Shown here: positions 55,553 through 63,639 of the stretch, one piece after another
Layout: each line of letters begins with the position of its first letter
Numbering within the stretch: position 1 is the first letter of the stretch
Assembly (NCBI GenBank): GCA_964626755.1
Contig: CAZVGO010000004.1
Coordinates: 191,854 to 255,853 of the forward strand
Reading direction: 5' to 3'
DNA from: JACDAV01 sp964626755
GTDB lineage: Bacteria; Chloroflexota; Limnocylindria; Limnocylindrales; CSP1-4
DNA length: 64,000 nucleotides
Position numbers and translations under genes: made by a program
The notes under the pieces: generated by a model
What the model was told of the DNA's origin: nothing
Seen by the model: the letters and a program-made list of their open reading frames with translations, nothing else
Databases searched by the model: none

Positions 55553-56482
55553 ATGCCGATGCCGCATCGCACCTTCGCCGCATTGGCGAAGCGACGGCTC
55601 ATAGGGAAAGAGGGCAGGGAGCGCATCCGCGAGGTCAGCGCGCTGCTCGCAGAGCTGCCCGACTACAAGAACGGACCCTACGCCGACCTCCGAAAGTGGC
55701 TGACCTCGGAGATCGAGGAGTCGAGGGTACGGTCGAAAGCCGTTCATCGCGACTCGATTGCCGTCCGGCGCGAGGGCGCCGCTCAGATCGCCCTCGTCGG
55801 ACCGCCGAACGTCGGCAAGTCGTCGATCCTCCAGGCGCTGTCGGAGATCCAGATCAAGACGGGCGACTACCCGTTCACGACCCTGCGGCCGATCCCGGCA
55901 CTGACCCGGATCGGCGGCGTGCTCGTCCAGCTCGTCGAGATCCCGGGACTCATCGAAGGCGCGAACGAGGACCGCGGCGGTGGTCGGGCGCTTCTCGGGG
56001 TCCTCCGATCGGCCGATGCGATCGTCTTCTGCACCCGAGCCGATGCCGACCCGGAGGAGCTTCGGCCAGTTCGAGCCGAGGTCACTCTCGCGGGTATCGA
56101 CGCGCCCGCCTTCCTGGCGGCGACCCGCTCCGACGAAGCCCCGCCGGGCGCGATCGACCGACTGAGGGCGGCCTATCCCGACCTCGAGGTCGTTCCCGTG
56201 TCGGTCATCGATGAGGCGAGCCTCGAGGCGTTTCGGGATGCGGCGTGGCGCCTCACTGGGCTGATCCGGGTCCGCCTGCGAAACCTGGGGGAGACCGACC
56301 CCGAACCGATCGCGCTCGATCCTGGCTCCACGGTCGAGAACGTCGCCGACTGGGTCCATCACGACCTTGCGGCGACGTTCTCCGGCGCCCGCGTGTGGGG
56401 TCCGTCGGCGCGCTTCGACGGCCAGCGGGTGGGTCGGGAACACGCCGTTCTGGACGGGGACGTGGTCGAGATCCTCGGTTGA
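55553..56482 (+). CDS. DRG/Obg-type GTPase with TGS domain
   Basis: The 309-residue protein starts near MPMPHRTFAALAKRRLIGKE. A helical N-terminal region precedes the P-loop GPPNVGKSSI near 83-92, switch KTGDYPFTTLRPIPALTR, and the G3-type VEIPGLIEGA. A TGS domain covers about 245-309 (VRLRNLGETDPEP onward, ending HAVLDGDVVEILG). The order matches archaeal/eukaryotic DRG proteins, which are ribosome-associated GTPases. The usual NKxD specificity motif is replaced by ATRSDE, so nucleotide preference may be altered. Start choice between 55553 and 55559 is open. Confidence 0.88.
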   Translation: MPMPHRTFAALAKRRLIGKEGRERIREVSALLAELPDYKNGPYADLRKWLTSEIEESRVRSKAVHRDSIAVRREGAAQIALVGPPNVGKSSILQALSEIQIKTGDYPFTTLRPIPALTRIGGVLVQLVEIPGLIEGANEDRGGGRALLGVLRSADAIVFCTRADADPEELRPVRAEVTLAGIDAPAFLAATRSDEAPPGAIDRLRAAYPDLEVVPVSVIDEASLEAFRDAAWRLTGLIRVRLRNLGETDPEPIALDPGSTVENVADWVHHDLAATFSGARVWGPSARFDGQRVGREHAVLDGDVVEILG

Positions 56483-56572
56483 CCGCCGGCCGATCAGCCA
56501 GCGGTCAGCAGGCGGACCAGCCGGCGCCGCGACTTGACGCGGCGTGCGAACCTCATCTAGCGCGGAGGCCCC

Positions 56573-56716
56573 ATGCGAACGCTCAATCTCGGAATCCTCG
56601 CTCACGTCGACGCCGGTAAGACCACCCTCAGCGAGCGACTCCTCTACATCGCCGGCGCCATCGATCACGTCGGCAGCGTCGACGCCGGCACCACCCGGAC
56701 CGATTCGACTGCCTGA
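56573..56716 (+). pseudogene. Truncated Tet(M)/ribosomal-protection GTPase, first 47 codons
   Basis: From ATG 56573, with GCGGAGG upstream, the frame reads MRTLNLGILAHVDAGKTTLS, ERLLYIAGAIDHVGSVDAGT, TRTDSTA and then stops. This is the N-terminus of Tet(M)/OtrA-type EF-G-like proteins with an intact P-loop AHVDAGKTTL. A full gene has about 640 codons, so over 90% is missing. Similarity ends at TRTDST; unrelated convergent genes follow 32 bases later. Confidence 0.85.
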
Positions 56717-56748
56717 GGCCGTCAGCTCACTTCCTCTCTCGACGCCGA

Positions 56749-57318
56749 TCAGGAGAGTTTCGCGACGGCTCGGTCAAGGAAGATCAGGACGTCGGTCTTG
56801 CCCACGAGCGACACGAGGTGGGCGTAGCCGTTCGCCAGATCAGAATCCGTCGCGAGCCGCTGCTGCAGGCAGCCCAGGAACGCGTGATGCGGTCCACTGT
56901 CGCCGCAGGCCTCGATCAGGCCCTTGGCCTCTGCCACCGTCATGACCTGTAGCGAGATCCGCTCCGCATCCTGGAACACGGCCTGTCTCTCGGCGATCGC
57001 TCCTTGAAGCACCTCGTTGCTCCGCTCGAGGACCATGCTAGCGGTGGCTTCCTGGAGCTTGCGGGCCGTCGGCCTGCCCACCAGAACGAGCTCCTTGCTC
57101 TGCACGCCGCGTCCGGCCCCGATAAGCAATGCGCGGCAGGAGGCAATCTGGGACACGGCCGGAAGCCGATTGTTCTCCATCGTCGATTCTGCCTTCTTGA
57201 GCCATGCGAGTACGTCGTCGATGAAGCCGGAGCGCCGGGCCTCCAACTCGTCCACGAGGCCGGGCACCTGGCGCAGGAGTGAGACGATCTCCTCGTACTG
57301 GACGACATTGAGCGCCAC
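56749..57318 (-). CDS. Hypothetical helical protein, last gene of the DUF2589 unit
   Basis: GTG 57318, four bases after the previous stop and with GGAG upstream, gives 189 residues starting VALNVVQYEEIVSLLRQVPG. The sequence is predicted mostly helical (LEARRSGFIDDVLAWLKKAE, LQEATASMVLERSNEVLQGA) with no signal peptide or membrane helix. The C-terminal YAHLVSLVGKTDVLIFLDRA is more hydrophobic. No family is recognised. Codon use looks slightly less GC-biased than the chromosomal genes nearby. Confidence 0.7.
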   Translation of the reverse strand: MALNVVQYEEIVSLLRQVPGLVDELEARRSGFIDDVLAWLKKAESTMENNRLPAVSQIASCRALLIGAGRGVQSKELVLVGRPTARKLQEATASMVLERSNEVLQGAIAERQAVFQDAERISLQVMTVAEAKGLIEACGDSGPHHAFLGCLQQRLATDSDLANGYAHLVSLVGKTDVLIFLDRAVAKLS

Positions 57319-57322
57319 CCGG

Positions 57323-58006
57323 CTACTCCGGTGTGAGGTAGAAACCCTGCCCATCGTCGCGATTGATGACTTCGACGGCATCCTCGGTGATGGTCAGGCG
57401 CAGCCGAACAACGCTCTCATTGTCCGCGTGGGATTTGATCTCGCCGGAGGTGACGACCACCTGGAGATGAGGTGACTCGACCAGCTTCGTAGACAAGAGC
57501 GCGGCCATCGAAGTCCGCGTAGCGGCCTGCAGGGCTTCGACCCGCTCAGGTGGTGCATCACGCCTCAGCGCAGCTTTGACGGCATCCGCCGCCGTGGCTG
57601 CGAGTTCGCGCGAGACGGTGGCCGGGCTCAACAACACCTGAGGCCCGGTCTCGAACAGCTCCTCGGCGCGGTCAGCGACGGCCTCTGTGACCTTCTCAGC
57701 ATCGGCGCGCGCAAGGCGAATGCCGGATCGCTTCAATCCGGCGCGAACGACCCTTGTTACCTCGGCCGGAGTCGGCTGGCTGAATGACCGCCCGCCGGGC
57801 TCTGCAGTCGATCCCTCGACTGACGAGACGAGGACGGGGACGTCGACGGTAAGGTCCGGCATTCGAAATCGAGGCACGGAGAGGTGCTTCAGCAGCTCGT
57901 GTCCGCTGTACACCTCGGCGATCTTCACCGCTTCCAGGTCCGCGCGAACGCGCGCCTGAACAGCGTCGGCTAGCAAGGCGCCGATGAACTCTCCCAGCTT
58001 CGGCAT
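57323..58006 (-). CDS. Hypothetical protein of the DUF2589 unit
   Basis: The 227-residue protein begins MPKLGEFIGALLADAVQARV. It has a strand-rich motif (LSVPRFRMPDLTVDVPVLVS) that echoes the LEVPILTMLPIPFIRIEE segment of the neighbouring DUF2589 protein. A helical middle (VTRVVRAGLKRSGIRLARAD) and a C-terminal beta section (HLQVVVTSGEIKSHADNESV, VVRLRLTITEDAVEVIN) follow. No known family is recognised. It probably forms a complex with the DUF2589 protein. Confidence 0.7.
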   Translation of the reverse strand: MPKLGEFIGALLADAVQARVRADLEAVKIAEVYSGHELLKHLSVPRFRMPDLTVDVPVLVSSVEGSTAEPGGRSFSQPTPAEVTRVVRAGLKRSGIRLARADAEKVTEAVADRAEELFETGPQVLLSPATVSRELAATAADAVKAALRRDAPPERVEALQAATRTSMAALLSTKLVESPHLQVVVTSGEIKSHADNESVVRLRLTITEDAVEVINRDDGQGFYLTPE

Positions 58007-58044
58007 CGCGCTCGCCTGCCGGTGGCAGCCCCAGGGCTACCGGG

Positions 58045-58935
58045 TCAAGCCTCGATCGCCGCGGGAGCCTTCGCGGGCTGTGACTTGATGGCGTCCTCGA
58101 GCAACCCGAGGATCTTCTCCATTCCGGCGGGCATCTCGTCCTGGACCGCCCGGATGTGCACCGCCATGGAGTAGGTCCGGTCAACCTTCGTGCCGGTTTG
58201 TGTGTTCTTCTGGTAGGAGGTCGACACCTTGAGCTTGACGGTCGCCACGCTGAAGAGCGGAGGGTACTGAACCTTGGCGTCCAGGGAGGCGTCGAACTTG
58301 AACGTCTCGTCCGTCTTCGTCTCTTCGACGGAGTTGATCTTCGCGTTGAAGTCGATCGTCGTCTCTTCGATGCGGATGAACGGGATCGGCAGCATCGTCA
58401 GGATGGGCACTTCGAGCTGCATGACCTGGAACTGCGCGGCGACCGCCGGCTTGGCCGCCTCGAAGGTGGCTGTTGCCTGGGCCCGCGTCCCGCCCGCTGG
58501 CGCTGCGTCGACCGCGAGCGTGGGGACGCCCGTGTAGCCGGATCCCGGATTGGTGATGCTGATCGAGGCGACACTGCCGCCCGCGCCCAACGTCGTACTC
58601 AGCGTGAGTCCCGTTCCGCCGCCTCCGGTCACCGTCACGCCTGGAGCGGTGATGTACCCATCGCCCGGCGTCGTGACCGTCACGCCGCTCACCTGCGCCG
58701 GCTGAGCGGGCTCAAAGGGCGCGACCTCTTTCGGATACTTGAAGGAGACGTAGATCGGATCGCCGGTTTGCGCATTGGTGGGATCGTCGGCGTTGCCAGG
58801 CTTGAAGCCCACCGCCTTGATGAAGTTGACCGAGCTCATCGCCGCCTGCGCCTGCGCGTTCACGACGGCGATGAGGGGCCCACCAAGCATCGCTTCGAAG
58901 TTGATGGATGAAAGTTCGCGACCTGGCTCTGCCAT
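58045..58935 (-). CDS. DUF2589 domain protein with beta-repeat insertion
   Basis: The 296-residue protein begins MAEPGRELSSINFEAMLGGP, the DUF2589 start with LGGPLIAVVNAQAQAAMSSV. The typical core follows later: LEVPILTMLPIPFIRIEETT, then IDFNAKINSVEE. Between the halves (about 80-165) is an inserted beta-rich region with two GxGY units, TTPGDGYITAPGVTVTGGGG and TNPGSGYTGVPTLAVDAAP. Such repeats occur in secreted and phage structural proteins. The domain function is unknown. There is no signal peptide. It heads a three-gene unit divergent from a peptidase gene. Confidence 0.85.
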   Translation of the reverse strand: MAEPGRELSSINFEAMLGGPLIAVVNAQAQAAMSSVNFIKAVGFKPGNADDPTNAQTGDPIYVSFKYPKEVAPFEPAQPAQVSGVTVTTPGDGYITAPGVTVTGGGGTGLTLSTTLGAGGSVASISITNPGSGYTGVPTLAVDAAPAGGTRAQATATFEAAKPAVAAQFQVMQLEVPILTMLPIPFIRIEETTIDFNAKINSVEETKTDETFKFDASLDAKVQYPPLFSVATVKLKVSTSYQKNTQTGTKVDRTYSMAVHIRAVQDEMPAGMEKILGLLEDAIKSQPAKAPAAIEA

Positions 58936-59075
58936 GTACCCACTCCCTCGATCTCAAGCGCTACCGGCCGACCGCGCGAGACTCGACTCGTGAATCAACG
59001 CACTCTGCACAAGGTCGAGTCAATAGGTACTTCTCTGTAGATGGCAAAGCGCCGGGCGCGGAGTTAAATGGTGCG

Positions 59076-59984
59076 ATGACCGACCTCCAGGGATCTGTTG
59101 GCCAGAACGGCGACAACCTCGAGCGCGACGTTCGCGTCGTCCAGGAGTTGCTGAATCGACACGACCTCGCGCCACTGCAGAAGGTCGGCGAGGACGGGCG
59201 CATCGGACCGCGCACGATCGAGGCGATTCGTCACTTCCAGACGCGTCACCTCGGGATGAACAATCCCGATGGGCGAGTGGACCCGGGCGGACGCACGTTC
59301 AACAAGCTCAAGGCCGGGACAACCGAGCGCGGCACGGGCGAAAACCCCGAGACGCGACAGGCTGACCGCGCCGCGCGCGCAGAGCGTGTGGACCCTCGGG
59401 TCAAGGAAACGGCCGTAACGACCCGCATCATCGACAACCTGATCCCACAGTTCGGAAGCGTGCGGGCGAAGATCATCGGCGGCTACCTGTCTGACTCGGA
59501 CCAGTTCTGGAAGGTGAACTACCACTGGGAGTACCTCCTGCAGATGGTCGAGCACTCCCTGACGTTGCCGGTCGAAGATGACATCAAGGCAGATCTCCAG
59601 AACATCCGCTCGACCCTGCTGGGCAACAAGCCCGATCCAGCGACCGGGTATACCTCGAGTCCGGTCGGGAAACCGGAGGATCGATCAGAGCCGGACGAGG
59701 TGGTCAAGCGCCACAAGGTCCTCGTGGGCATGAAGGAGTCCTTCGGCAAGATCACGGACCGGTCGAACCTGAAGGCGAAGAGCAAGAAGAGCCCCACGAT
59801 GTTCGACCTGGCAGCGGCGCCGGTCGCCCCTCCCGGGAAGAGCAAGCACGGCACGGGTTACGCCCTCGACATCCAAGGCGACAACGGCGCGATCAAGTCC
59901 CTTGTCAATGGACTTGGCGCGACGCTCGCGTTCGACGAGAAAAGCCACGTCCATGTCGAATTCAAGAACGGCTTGAGCAGGTAG
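59076..59984 (+). CDS. Peptidoglycan-binding M15-like peptidase
   Basis: ATG 59076 gives 302 residues. Residues about 14-80 form a PG_binding_1 domain (DVRVVQELLNRHDLAPLQKV, GRIGPRTIEAIRHFQTRHLG). After a charged linker, the C-terminal part has HGTGYALDI (His258 and Asp265) and HVHVEF (His291, His293), the zinc-ligand layout of M15/LAS D-Ala-D-Ala carboxypeptidases. No signal peptide is seen, so export would need another route or lysis. It is divergent from the DUF2589 unit, with 140 bases between starts. A role as a wall-degrading effector or endolysin-like enzyme is inference. Confidence 0.8.
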   Translation: MTDLQGSVGQNGDNLERDVRVVQELLNRHDLAPLQKVGEDGRIGPRTIEAIRHFQTRHLGMNNPDGRVDPGGRTFNKLKAGTTERGTGENPETRQADRAARAERVDPRVKETAVTTRIIDNLIPQFGSVRAKIIGGYLSDSDQFWKVNYHWEYLLQMVEHSLTLPVEDDIKADLQNIRSTLLGNKPDPATGYTSSPVGKPEDRSEPDEVVKRHKVLVGMKESFGKITDRSNLKAKSKKSPTMFDLAAAPVAPPGKSKHGTGYALDIQGDNGAIKSLVNGLGATLAFDEKSHVHVEFKNGLSR

Positions 59985-60017
59985 GACTCGCGGCAGCGCT
60001 GTGTCGATGGGCGCCGA

Positions 60018-60680
60018 TCAGTCCCGGCTGCGATCGCTCCCGCTCGGGCCGAAGCCCGCCTTGTAGGCCAGCAGGGCCGCTTCAACACGACTTCCGACCT
60101 CGAGCTTGCCGAGGATCGAGGTCATGTAGTGCTTCACCGTCTTCTCGGCAAGCCCCAGGCGACCGCCGATCTCCGCATTCGAGAGGCCAGCCGCGACGAG
60201 CTCGACGACGTCGCGCTCCCGGGTGGTGAGCTGGGCGAGCGGGTCCGGGGCCCGAGACCGGGTCAGCCCGCGGATCATCCCGTACGCGAGGCTTGGCGAA
60301 ACGTAGACCTCGCCGCCATGGACCGACTTGAGGATCGTCCGCAGCTCTCGTCCGGCGATCCCCTTGAGTACGTAGCCCCTGGCTCCGGCGTCCATCGCCG
60401 CGACGAGGTCGTCCTCGTTCTCTGAGCTTGTCAGCATGACGACGCGGGTCGTCGGCGAGGCCGTGGCGATGCGCCGCGCGGCATCAAGTCCACCGCCGGG
60501 CATCGCCACATCGAGCAGGGCGAGATCGGGCCGCTGTTCGCCGGCCTGCCGCACGGCCGCGGGCGCGTCGGCCGCGGTGGCCACGACCTCCATGTCGGGG
60601 TCAGCCGAGAGGGTCGCGACGAGACCGTCGAGGAAGAGGGGATGGTCGTCGGCCACGAGGAGCCGGATCGGGGCGGTCAT
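60018..60680 (-). CDS. NarL/FixJ-type response regulator
   Basis: ATG 60680 gives 220 residues. The receiver domain shows the acidic pair VADDHPLFLDGL, the phosphoacceptor Asp57 in LALLDVAMPGG, and the conserved lysine in GYVLKGIAG. The C-terminal LuxR-type HTH has LTTRERDVVELVAAGLSNAE and GLAEKTVKHYMTSILGKLEV. It is phosphorylated by the kinase encoded just upstream, with overlapping stop and start codons (ATGA). Target genes are unknown. Confidence 0.96.
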   Translation of the reverse strand: MTAPIRLLVADDHPLFLDGLVATLSADPDMEVVATAADAPAAVRQAGEQRPDLALLDVAMPGGGLDAARRIATASPTTRVVMLTSSENEDDLVAAMDAGARGYVLKGIAGRELRTILKSVHGGEVYVSPSLAYGMIRGLTRSRAPDPLAQLTTRERDVVELVAAGLSNAEIGGRLGLAEKTVKHYMTSILGKLEVGSRVEAALLAYKAGFGPSGSDRSRD

Positions 60681-62161
60681 TGTTCCGTGCCGGAGTTGTC
60701 GCTCAGCGGCAGCCACGCCCGGACCCACGTCCCGGCTCCGGGCGCCGACTCGATCTCGAACCGGCCTCCCAGCAGCTCCGCTCGCTCGCGCATGCCAGCA
60801 AGGCCCAGGTGGCCGGCGCCCGGAACATGGTCGGGATCGAACCCGCGACCCTTGTCGCGCACCTCGATGACGAGCATGCCGTCGTGATCCGCCGCGACCC
60901 GGATGTCGATCGCGGCGCCGTCGCCATGCCGGGCGGCGTTGGAGAGGGCCTCAGAGAGGATCCGGTACAGCGCGATCTTCGTCGCGAGAGGAGCGCTTGG
61001 CGGGATCTGCTGCACGTCGACCGACGCCCGCGCGCCGGCGCGCCGCTCGTGGTCGGCGACCGCGCGACGCACGATGTCGACGGGCGTGGCCTGCTCGAGC
61101 TCGGGCGATCGGAGGCCTGCCGCGATCGCCCGCATCTCGCTCAACGCCTCCTGGAGAGCGTCTCGAACCGCGGCGAGGTCGGCATCGCCGGGCTGTCCGG
61201 CAGCCTCAAGGCGACCTTCGATCGTGTCGAGCCGGAGCATGGCAAAGGCGAGCGTCTGGCTCGGTCCGTCGTGGAGGTCGACGCCGATCCGCCGGCGCTC
61301 GAGCTCGGTCAGTGCCGTCGTCCGAGCCGCCGCCTGGCGGATCCGGTCGCTGAGCCGCGCGTTCTGGCCGAGAAGCGTCGACAGCTGGCCGACCTGCTCG
61401 CGGAGCTCCCCGTCCTGCCGGACGATCGTCTCGCTGCCCTGGCGAACGACCCGAGCGAGGGCCAGGTAGGCGAGGAAGGTCGCGGCGGCTACGAGGCCCC
61501 ACGCGATCAACCGGTCCCGGTTGACCTCAGCCTCGAGCTCGTCGGCGAGCTGGTAGAACTCCGCCACCGCGATGATCCGATCAGATCCACTGGCGCGGAC
61601 CGGCAGGTAGATCTCGATGAGCCGGTTCCAATGCAGTCGCTCGTACGCGTTTTCCGGGTCGCTCAGGTCGCTCAGCCCGCCGGTGACCCCGCCGGCCGCG
61701 GCTACGGCGCGGTCGCCGTCCATCAGGAACTGCCGGCCGATGAGCTCGGGCAGCGGGCTGTAGAGGATGTGCCCGTCCAGGGACCAGATCCGGGCGGACA
61801 CGATCTTCTCGGCCAGGGCCGACTCGCTGAGCAGGCTCTCCAGCGAGTCGATCTCCGGCTGGGTCAGGCTCGTGCTCGTCGTCAGCGATTGGAGCTGTGG
61901 GGCTACGAAGCTCTCGACGTAGAAAGCCGTGACGGACGTCGTGCGGTTGATTGCGCTCGTCTCGATGAGCTGGCCGAGGGCGTAGGCGACGACGCCACCG
62001 CCCACGATGACGAAGACCAGGCTGAGCAGCAGATAGCGGCGTGCCATCGACAGCCCGGCCAGGTCGAAGTGCGGTCTGCGCAATGCCGGCCGGCCGGCCG
62101 CGAGCCGCCGTCGCAGACGACCTGCCTGGGTCACCCGGGCGATCTCCTGTGGCCGGGGCAC
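60677..62161 (-). CDS. NarL-partner sensor histidine kinase
   Basis: GTG 62161 gives 494 residues, supported by a TACAAT box 23 bases upstream. Transmembrane helices lie near 42-64 and 217-237, enclosing a 150-residue external sensor domain (ALAEKIVSARIWSLDGHILY). A short cytoplasmic coiled segment (VRQDGELREQVGQLSTLLGQ) leads to the HisKA_3 motif RRRIGVDLHDGPSQ with His297. The HATPase domain follows (LSEALSNAARHGDG, VRDKGRGFDPDH, LGLAGMRERAELLGGRFEIE). It autophosphorylates and transfers to the response regulator. The signal is unknown. Confidence 0.94.
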   Translation of the reverse strand: MPRPQEIARVTQAGRLRRRLAAGRPALRRPHFDLAGLSMARRYLLLSLVFVIVGGGVVAYALGQLIETSAINRTTSVTAFYVESFVAPQLQSLTTSTSLTQPEIDSLESLLSESALAEKIVSARIWSLDGHILYSPLPELIGRQFLMDGDRAVAAAGGVTGGLSDLSDPENAYERLHWNRLIEIYLPVRASGSDRIIAVAEFYQLADELEAEVNRDRLIAWGLVAAATFLAYLALARVVRQGSETIVRQDGELREQVGQLSTLLGQNARLSDRIRQAAARTTALTELERRRIGVDLHDGPSQTLAFAMLRLDTIEGRLEAAGQPGDADLAAVRDALQEALSEMRAIAAGLRSPELEQATPVDIVRRAVADHERRAGARASVDVQQIPPSAPLATKIALYRILSEALSNAARHGDGAAIDIRVAADHDGMLVIEVRDKGRGFDPDHVPGAGHLGLAGMRERAELLGGRFEIESAPGAGTWVRAWLPLSDNSGTEQ

Positions 62162-62184
62162 GTTGTTCGTTCCATCTCGCTCCG

Positions 62185-62190
62185 ATTGTA
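62185..62190 (-). promoter_or_regulatory. -10 box TACAAT of the two-component operon
   Basis: On the minus strand TACAAT is 23 bases before GTG 62161. No good -35 hexamer is found 17 bases further upstream, so the promoter may need an activator. Confidence 0.45.
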
Positions 62191-62358
62191 GGGAGGGTCT
62201 ACGGCCACGGGATCGGACCCGGGTCCCACCCGGCATCAGACCAAGGTCCGTCGGAGTTCGGAACCTGGGCCCGTGGTATCGGCGGGGCATCGACCCCATC
62301 GTTCTGGTCATTGAAGCGCCGCCAGAGAAGCGGCGAACCAGGACACGGATGGGGTTCA

Positions 62359-62871
62359 ATGATGAACAAGCGAAATCTCACCACCACGGCCATGCTTGCG
62401 ATCGCCGGCCTGCTCCTCTACGGCGGGGTCGCACTGGCTCGCGAGCAGCAGCCTCGTGACGACCGCGGTGGCCCGGTCGCGACACCGGCGGCCACCGATG
62501 ATCGACCTTCGGCGACGGCGGCGCCCGTTCTCGGGCCGACGGCTTCGCCCGATGACAAGGGCGGCACGCTGGCCGGCTCCGACGACAAGGCCTCGCCAAC
62601 CGCCTCACCCGGCGCCAAGGCCTCGCCGACCGCCTCGCCCGGCGCCAAGGCCTCGCCGACCGCCTCACCCGGCGCCAAGGCCTCGCCGACCGCCTCGCCC
62701 GACGCCAAGGCCTCGCCGACCGCCTCGCCCGACGACCACGGCGGCAACCGGGGCGGGTCCGACGACCCGACACCGACCGCCTCGCCCGACGACCACGGTG
62801 GTCACGGCGGGGACGACCCGAGGCCGACCGCCTCGCCCGACGACCATGGTGGTCACGGCTCGGACGGATAG
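62359..62871 (+). CDS. Secreted low-complexity repeat protein
   Basis: ATG 62359 (or 62362) gives 170 residues. A signal peptide (MMNKRNLTTTAMLAIAGLLL, then YGGVALA) is followed by a disordered chain of SPTASPGAKA repeats (five units) and later SPDDHGGHGG-type units rich in Asp, His and Gly. The His/Asp clusters could bind metal ions. No folded domain is evident. The protein is probably released or wall-associated. A terminator-like hairpin follows at 62925. Confidence 0.75.
   Translation: MMNKRNLTTTAMLAIAGLLLYGGVALAREQQPRDDRGGPVATPAATDDRPSATAAPVLGPTASPDDKGGTLAGSDDKASPTASPGAKASPTASPGAKASPTASPGAKASPTASPDAKASPTASPDDHGGNRGGSDDPTPTASPDDHGGHGGDDPRPTASPDDHGGHGSDG
62587..62736 (+). repeat. Five tandem 30-base coding repeats
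   Basis: Units start at 62587, 62617, 62647, 62677 and 62707, each beginning AAGGCCTCGCC and encoding a ten-residue KASPTASPGA or KASPTASPDA unit. The units are nearly identical at DNA level, indicating recent expansion by slippage, so copy number may vary between strains. Confidence 0.85.
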
Positions 62872-63196
62872 TCCCACCGAAAGGCGCGCCTATATCACGA
62901 GGCACCAGTTCCCATCAGGGAGGTCGCCGGCGAAAGCCGGCGCCCTTCTCGTTCCACCTTGCAGCGAGTTTCCCCGGCCCCCGGGTGTGGGTCTCTCGGC
63001 ATGCTTCGACGGCGAGTGGCCAGTCAGCGATCCTCCATGGGCCACGTGGCCGGCAATCCGGGCCATGCGGCCCTGTTGCGCGTGGGCTGGTAAGTCGAGG
63101 CTGGTAGCGGCGCTATCAGGTAGCCGTCGGCCGATCCGGGCCCCCGCCCCTGGCGCGGCCGGCCACCCGTCTCTCACAGCTCGGAGGATGGAAGCC
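62872..63196. other. Gap of 325 bases
   Basis: The only structure seen is the hairpin at 62925-62942. No gene, riboswitch or promoter is convincing; a TCGGAGG ribosome site at its end belongs to the next gene. Confidence 0.5.
62925..62942 (+). terminator. GAAA-tetraloop hairpin, probable terminator
   Basis: CGCCGGC (62925-62931) and GCCGGCG (62936-62942) pair perfectly around a GAAA tetraloop and are followed by CCCTTCTCGTT. It lies 54 bases after the stop of the repeat protein. Confidence 0.6.
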
Positions 63197-63613
63197 ATGT
63201 TCCTGATCGAACGTCTCGTCGCCGCGGCGGCCGTATTCGTCGCCGCCCACTTCGCAATGGGCTTCATCAACACAAGCGCCGGCGGCAGCGGTGGCTCGTT
63301 GCTCTTCCCGTTCGCAACCGACGCCCCGACGCGCTGGGTCTTCGGGAGCCTCGACGGGGCACTCGGGCTCCTCGTGCCGGTGATGATCGTGCTCGCCGGG
63401 ATCTCGGTCCTGACCTTCTTTCTCGCCTTCCTCGCGACCTTTGGGCTGTGGGTTCCGACGGACCTGTGGCGGCCCCTGGTCCTGATCGGTGCGGCGTGCT
63501 CCGTGGTCCTGCTTGTGCTCCACCCAAGCGTGTTTGCGGCAATTCCGCTGGCGCTCAATGCTGGCCTGGCGTGGGTGGCATGGACGTCGGCCTGGACGCC
63601 CGCGACGGCTTAA
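63197..63613 (+). CDS. Four-helix membrane protein (138 aa)
   Basis: ATG 63197 is preferred over ATG 63188 because GGAGG then sits nine bases upstream. The product starts MFLIERLVAAAAVFVAAHFA and has about four hydrophobic helices, including GLLVPVMIVLAGISVLTFFL and LVLIGAACSVVLLVLHPSVF, with a small glycine-rich loop (NTSAGGSGGS). It resembles small DoxX-like or unknown membrane proteins, without a diagnostic motif. It stands alone. Confidence 0.75.
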   Translation: MFLIERLVAAAAVFVAAHFAMGFINTSAGGSGGSLLFPFATDAPTRWVFGSLDGALGLLVPVMIVLAGISVLTFFLAFLATFGLWVPTDLWRPLVLIGAACSVVLLVLHPSVFAAIPLALNAGLAWVAWTSAWTPATA

Positions 63614-63639
63614 CCCGAAGGGGCGTCGGGTCTCTGGCG

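Noticed and set aside
60825..60860. tRNA-like T-loop string (GGGATCGAACCCGCGACC)
   Set aside because: It is part of the histidine kinase ATP-binding motif coding region and no matching acceptor or anticodon arms surround it.
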